From: Bradyrhizobium sp. CB82
Lineage (GTDB): Bacteria > Pseudomonadota > Alphaproteobacteria > Rhizobiales > Xanthobacteraceae
Direction: 5' to 3'
Assembly (NCBI RefSeq): GCF_029714405.1
Contig: NZ_CP121650.1
Location: 1-64,000 of the forward strand
Length of the DNA stretch: 64,000 bases
The notes beneath the pieces were generated by a model. It ran no database searches, was not told the DNA's origin, and saw nothing but the letters and a program-made list of their open reading frames with translations. A program made the position numbers and the translations under genes. Of this stretch, positions 61,019 through 64,000 are shown one piece after another (the first letter of the stretch is position 1; every line of letters begins with the position of its first letter).

Positions 61019-61370
61019 CCCGGAGCCTCTGTTCAAATCCCGATGGGGCAGTTTTGGCGAGAATGGCCCCGTTTCTCGACGGAAGGAGCGCCCTTCGCCG
61101 TCGTCAGGTGCGAAAACCGCGCGACCGGACGGACCGCGGGCCAAGCCTCGTTGAGCCCGGCTGCGCCAAAAGCGGTTAAGCGGGACCGCGCGCTCTCTAT
61201 CATAGGCCCTTCCGCCGTCAAAGCGCCCTTTACTGGGTAAAATGATCGCATTCCGTCCCGGTTCCGGAACGACTTAGAACCACTCTAGTTGCGAGAAACT
61301 TGCACCTGCATCTATCCGTCCATATATTGCAGAACAATAGTGTTTTTCCACGCGTGCCCTGAAATCGGAA
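61019..61370. other. fabA-irr divergent intergenic region, 352 bases
   Basis: No gene is supported; the minus-strand extension of fabA to 61144 is not protein-like. The left part is GC-rich, with no repeat of the kinds found elsewhere. The right part carries the irr promoter with candidate Fur hexamers (separate entry) and TTAGAAC (61274-61280). The fabA promoter should lie in the left half but could not be pinned down. Confidence 0.5.
61290..61328 (+). promoter_or_regulatory. irr promoter with three hexamer repeats (candidate Fur site)
   Basis: TTGCAC (61300-61305) and TATATT (61323-61328) are separated by 17 bases, a good sigma-70-like pair, 42 bases before the irr start. Three related hexamers, TGCGAG (61290-61295), TGCACC (61301-61306) and TGCATC (61307-61312), overlap the -35 element and spacer. 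From memory, B. japonicum Fur is reported to bind the irr promoter at imperfect direct repeat hexamers; this layout fits. Bound Fur would block RNA polymerase. Confidence 0.65.
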
Positions 61371-61862
61371 ATGAGCGATAGCGCCCCGAACCAACACGAC
61401 GAAACCGCCCATTCCGCGTCCCTGCACTCCGGACGCCAGCCGGCCTTGACCGGCTGCCCGTGGCACGACGTCAACGAAATGCTCCAGGCTGCCGGGCTTC
61501 GCCCGACGCGCCAGCGAATGGCGCTGGGCTGGCTGCTGTTCGGCAAGGGTGCGCGGCACCTGACCGCCGAAATGCTCTACGAGGAAGCGACGCTGGCCAA
61601 GGTTCCGGTGTCGCTGGCGACCGTCTACAACACGCTGAACCAGCTCACCGACGCCGGTCTGCTGCGCCAGGTCAGTGTCGACGGCACCAAGACCTATTTC
61701 GACACCAACGTCACCACGCACCACCATTATTATCTCGAGAACAGCCACGAGCTGGTCGACATTCCCGACCCGCATCTGGTGCTGTCGAAGATGCCCGACG
61801 TGCCCGAGGGCTACGAGATCGCACGCATCGATATGGTCGTGCGCCTGCGCAAGAAGCGCTGA
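61371..61862 (+). CDS. irr: Iron response regulator Irr
   Basis: Irr is a Fur-family regulator that senses heme rather than iron directly. It accumulates when iron is low, represses heme synthesis genes and activates uptake, and is degraded when it binds heme. The 163-residue product has the heme regulatory motif Gly-Cys29-Pro-Trp-His-Asp (GCPWHD), the winged helix (RQRMALGWLLFGKGARHLT), and the His117-119 triplet (TTHHHYYLE) that forms the second heme site. These match B. japonicum Irr. It is divergent from fabA. fur (32134-32589) encodes its likely regulator. Confidence 0.97.
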   Translation: MSDSAPNQHDETAHSASLHSGRQPALTGCPWHDVNEMLQAAGLRPTRQRMALGWLLFGKGARHLTAEMLYEEATLAKVPVSLATVYNTLNQLTDAGLLRQVSVDGTKTYFDTNVTTHHHYYLENSHELVDIPDPHLVLSKMPDVPEGYEIARIDMVVRLRKKR

Positions 61863-61884
61863 GATTTTCCTGAATCGATCTGAG

Positions 61885-62040
61885 ATCGTCATGGCCGGGC
61901 TTTGTCCCGGCCTTTGTCATTTTCGGCGTCATTTCGGAATGGTGCGATAGCACCAGATCCGGAATTTCGAGATCCTGTGGTGCGCAATTGCGCACCACAG
62001 TTCGATGCTCACGCATCGCCCAGGGATGACGCCTTCGGCG
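61885..62040. repeat. Palindrome-rich gap after irr, including a 26-bp perfect palindrome
   Basis: The first hairpin, GGCCGGG...CCCGGCC (61893-61899 and 61906-61912), may terminate irr. Next comes a perfect 26-bp palindrome (61975-62000) with arms CTGTGGTGCGCAA. Finally GACGCC TTC GGCGTC (about 62028-62042) reaches the stop of the convergent SH3-domain gene. The CTTTGTCCCGGCC word resembles Bradyrhizobium intergenic repeats. Terminator, repeat or binding-site function is not resolved. Confidence 0.6.
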
Positions 62041-62631
62041 TCAGTTCACCAACTCGTCGGCGTAGACGCCCCAGAGCCGTTCCTGCTGGATCCAGCCGTC
62101 AAAACCGTTGCCCGTGACGTGGCACCAGCCGGTAATGCATTTCTTGACCTGGGCGACGACACCGGCCTGAAGCTTTGCTGCAATCGCGCTCTCGGTATCG
62201 GCGCGATCATAGATCGGCGCGAGATCGTCCTTGTGCTTCATGGTCACGACGGCGGTGCGTCGCCCTGACAGCAATGAATGATAGACCCAACCCTCGGCGC
62301 CTTCGGAATCCCGCACCCGCCGCCAGTTCTCGAATTCGGCGGTGATTTCGACCGGCAGGCCGGCGCGGGTGTAGACCCAGGCCACGTCATTGTCCTTGGT
62401 CGGTCCGGCGCGGACATTCACATGGTCGGATTTGAGGCTGACATAGCGCGGCACGGGAAGGCCGCTCGCAGTTTGAACCGCATCCTTGGCGGAATGTCCG
62501 GGGCTGACCGATGCGCCCAGCCAACCCAAGACGAGCGCCACCACCGACCAAAAACGCCCCAACGCCATCACGACCCGTCTCCTGCCGGAACCCGGCGCGA
62601 GCCGAATTCCGCGAATTGCTTCCAAATCCAT
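62041..62631 (-). CDS. SH3 domain-containing secreted protein
   Basis: The 196-residue product has an N-terminal hydrophobic segment (VVALVLGWLGASVSPGHSA, about 29-48) like a signal peptide with cleavage after AxA-type HSA, then two bacterial SH3-like units: VSLKSDHVNVRAGPTKDND near 65-83 and the second near 130-190 (KLQAGVVAQVKKCITGWC). Such proteins act in the periplasm, often binding peptidoglycan; the pair of cysteines (CITGWC) may form a disulfide. It is divergent from the D-2-hydroxyacid dehydrogenase gene, a pair often seen in this group. The start could be the first Met or the internal Met at residue 22 (MALGRFWS); the longer frame is annotated. Confidence 0.78.
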   Translation of the reverse strand: MDLEAIRGIRLAPGSGRRRVVMALGRFWSVVALVLGWLGASVSPGHSAKDAVQTASGLPVPRYVSLKSDHVNVRAGPTKDNDVAWVYTRAGLPVEITAEFENWRRVRDSEGAEGWVYHSLLSGRRTAVVTMKHKDDLAPIYDRADTESAIAAKLQAGVVAQVKKCITGWCHVTGNGFDGWIQQERLWGVYADELVN

Positions 62632-62892
62632 GCCGCATGTCCCTCTCCCCGCCCCACGCGGATCTTTCCCGGGCTCTGCGGTGGTTCTTGTCTTGGCCCG
62701 GCCATCTGCTAGAGAGGACGAGCGTCAAACAAACCAGTTTGGCCCGATTTTCCGGCCGGAAATGTCGGGAGAGCTTGAAGGAAACGCCGGGGACGATGCG
62801 GCAGGGCCAGTGTCGAACAACCGGGTTAATGAGGTCTGAACGGTAAGCCTTTGACGACAGAGGCGACCAGCGACGCCTCATGAGAGCAGGAC

Positions 62893-63894
62893 ATGTCGGT
62901 CAAGAAAAAACCCCTCGTCGTCGTGACACGCAAGCTGCCGGACTCCATCGAGACGCGCATGCGCGAATTGTTCGACGCCCGGATCAATCTTGACGACACC
63001 CCGATGTCGCGAGAGCAGATCGCGGAGGCCGCGCGCTCCGCCGACGTGCTTGTTCCGACCGTGACCGACCAGATCAACGCCGACATCATCAATCAGCCCG
63101 ACTGCAAGCTTCGCCTGATCGCGAATTTCGGCAACGGTGTCGACAATATCGACGTCGAGGCGGCGCACGCGCGCGGCATCACTGTCACCAACACGCCGAA
63201 GGTACTGACCGAGGACACCGCCGACATGACCATGGCGCTGATCCTCGCGGTGCCGCGCCGGCTGATCGAGGGCGCCTCGGTGCTCACGGAAGGAAAACCC
63301 TGGGCGGGCTGGTCGCCGACCTGGATGCTCGGCCACCGCATCGGCGGCAAGCGGCTCGGCATCGTCGGCATGGGCCGCATCGGCCAGGCCGTCGCGCGTC
63401 GCGCGCGGGCCTTCGGCCTGCAGATTCACTATCACAACCGCCGCCCGGTCGCTCCGAAGATCGCCGACGAGCTCGGCGCGACCTATTGGGAAAGCCTCGA
63501 CCAGATGCTGGCTCGCATGGACATCATCTCGGTGAACTGTCCGCACACGCCCGCGACCTACCATCTGCTCTCGGCGCGGCGGCTGAAGCTGATCCGGAAA
63601 GAAGCCTATATCGTCAACACCGCGCGCGGCGAGGTGACCGACGAGGACACGTTGATCAAGCTGATCGAAGCCGGCGAGATCGGCGGCGCCGGCCTCGACG
63701 TCTACGAGCACGAGCCTGCGGTCAATCCGAAGCTGGTGCGGCTCGCGAAAGCCGGCAAGGTGACGCTGCTGCCGCATATGGGCTCGGCCACCATAGAAGG
63801 CCGCGTCGACATGGGTGAGAAGGTGATCATCAACATCCGCACCTTCCTCGACGCCCACAAGCCGCCGGATCGCGTGCTGCCGAGCATGCTCTAG
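62893..63894 (+). CDS. D-2-hydroxyacid dehydrogenase (glyoxylate/hydroxypyruvate reductase type)
   Basis: The 333-residue product is an NAD(P)-dependent D-isomer-specific dehydrogenase. It has the nucleotide motif GMGRIG (160-165) and the catalytic residues Arg245 (NTARGE), Glu274 (EHEP) and His295 (LPHMGSAT). The best match is the glyoxylate reductase/D-glycerate dehydrogenase (GyaR) type, which reduces glyoxylate to glycolate or hydroxypyruvate to D-glycerate. The ATG at 62893 follows AGCAGGACATG, with AGCAGG eight bases upstream. Assignment within the family is by overall resemblance. No terminator is seen in the 106 bases left after it. Confidence 0.87.
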   Translation: MSVKKKPLVVVTRKLPDSIETRMRELFDARINLDDTPMSREQIAEAARSADVLVPTVTDQINADIINQPDCKLRLIANFGNGVDNIDVEAAHARGITVTNTPKVLTEDTADMTMALILAVPRRLIEGASVLTEGKPWAGWSPTWMLGHRIGGKRLGIVGMGRIGQAVARRARAFGLQIHYHNRRPVAPKIADELGATYWESLDQMLARMDIISVNCPHTPATYHLLSARRLKLIRKEAYIVNTARGEVTDEDTLIKLIEAGEIGGAGLDVYEHEPAVNPKLVRLAKAGKVTLLPHMGSATIEGRVDMGEKVIINIRTFLDAHKPPDRVLPSML

Positions 63895-64000
63895 AGGCGC
63901 GGCGGGCCAAGGGCCTGTACTGATAAACGCAGCTTCCGAGGGTAAAGCGGAAGTCGTCCCACTTGGCCGTCATCAACGGCTTGCGTGAACCATAGGCGAC

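Overview
The window reads as a finished chromosomal segment from a Bradyrhizobium-like alphaproteobacterium (order Hyphomicrobiales, family Nitrobacteraceae). The evidence is high GC content, a heme-regulated Irr with the GCPWHD motif at Cys29 plus a linked Fur, a fabA-fabB-fabI cluster divergent from irr, rhizobial-type intergenic palindromic repeats, and the dnaA-dnaN-recF-gyrB order. Base 1 is the A of the dnaA start codon, so this is probably the conventional first base of a chromosome record. The dnaA promoter lies outside the window.

Layout. 1-8796: replication and cell wall (dnaA, dnaN, a frameshifted DUF559 gene between two palindromic repeats, recF, gyrB, a MurA with Asp in place of the catalytic Cys). 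8967-12568: MATE transporter, DUF2867-like remnant and DsbA-fold isomerase overlapping as one unit, then a convergent FUSC transporter. 12686-25056: mixed metabolism (MmgE/PrpD, serine hydrolase and membrane-bound AraC regulator, pirin, purC, small secreted protein, gabD-like dehydrogenase, GIY-YIG-like orphan, second serine hydrolase, acyl-CoA synthetase). 25321-34950: sugar/adenosine kinase, murJ, trpS, DUF2314 protein, USP-like protein, Nfu scaffold, tsaB-rimI, fur, HAD phosphatase, miaB. 34956-41909: phoH-ybeY-corC-lnt, a PraR/PhrR-type regulator, an M20 peptidase and trmB. 41913-53694: a DUF2336 gene on the minus strand, then rimP-nusA-ylxR-infB-rbfA-truB-rpsO-pnp on the plus strand, preceded by a leader with an intrinsic terminator that fits the alphaproteobacterial rimP leader. 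53769-58166: katG and oxyR divergent, then GNAT and GST genes. 58276-61862: fabI, fabB and fabA on the minus strand, divergent from irr. 62041-63894: SH3-domain protein divergent from a D-2-hydroxyacid dehydrogenase.

How it works together. Most of the window is core information processing: replication initiation, tRNA modification and charging, ribosome assembly, and the NusA/IF2 operon with PNPase. Envelope synthesis (murA, murJ, lnt, fabA/B/I) and oxidative-stress and metal control (oxyR-katG, fur, irr) make up much of the rest. Fur and Irr are both encoded here, and the irr promoter carries three hexamers that overlap its -35 element. I see no phage, IS element, CRISPR array, tRNA or rRNA gene. 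The accessory signal lies in the intergenic palindromic repeats, two decayed genes, unusual active-site residues in MurA and FabI, and several leader RNA structures. I did not find a clearly new multi-gene system. The best leads are the DUF559-plus-repeat unit and the leader/regulatory structures.
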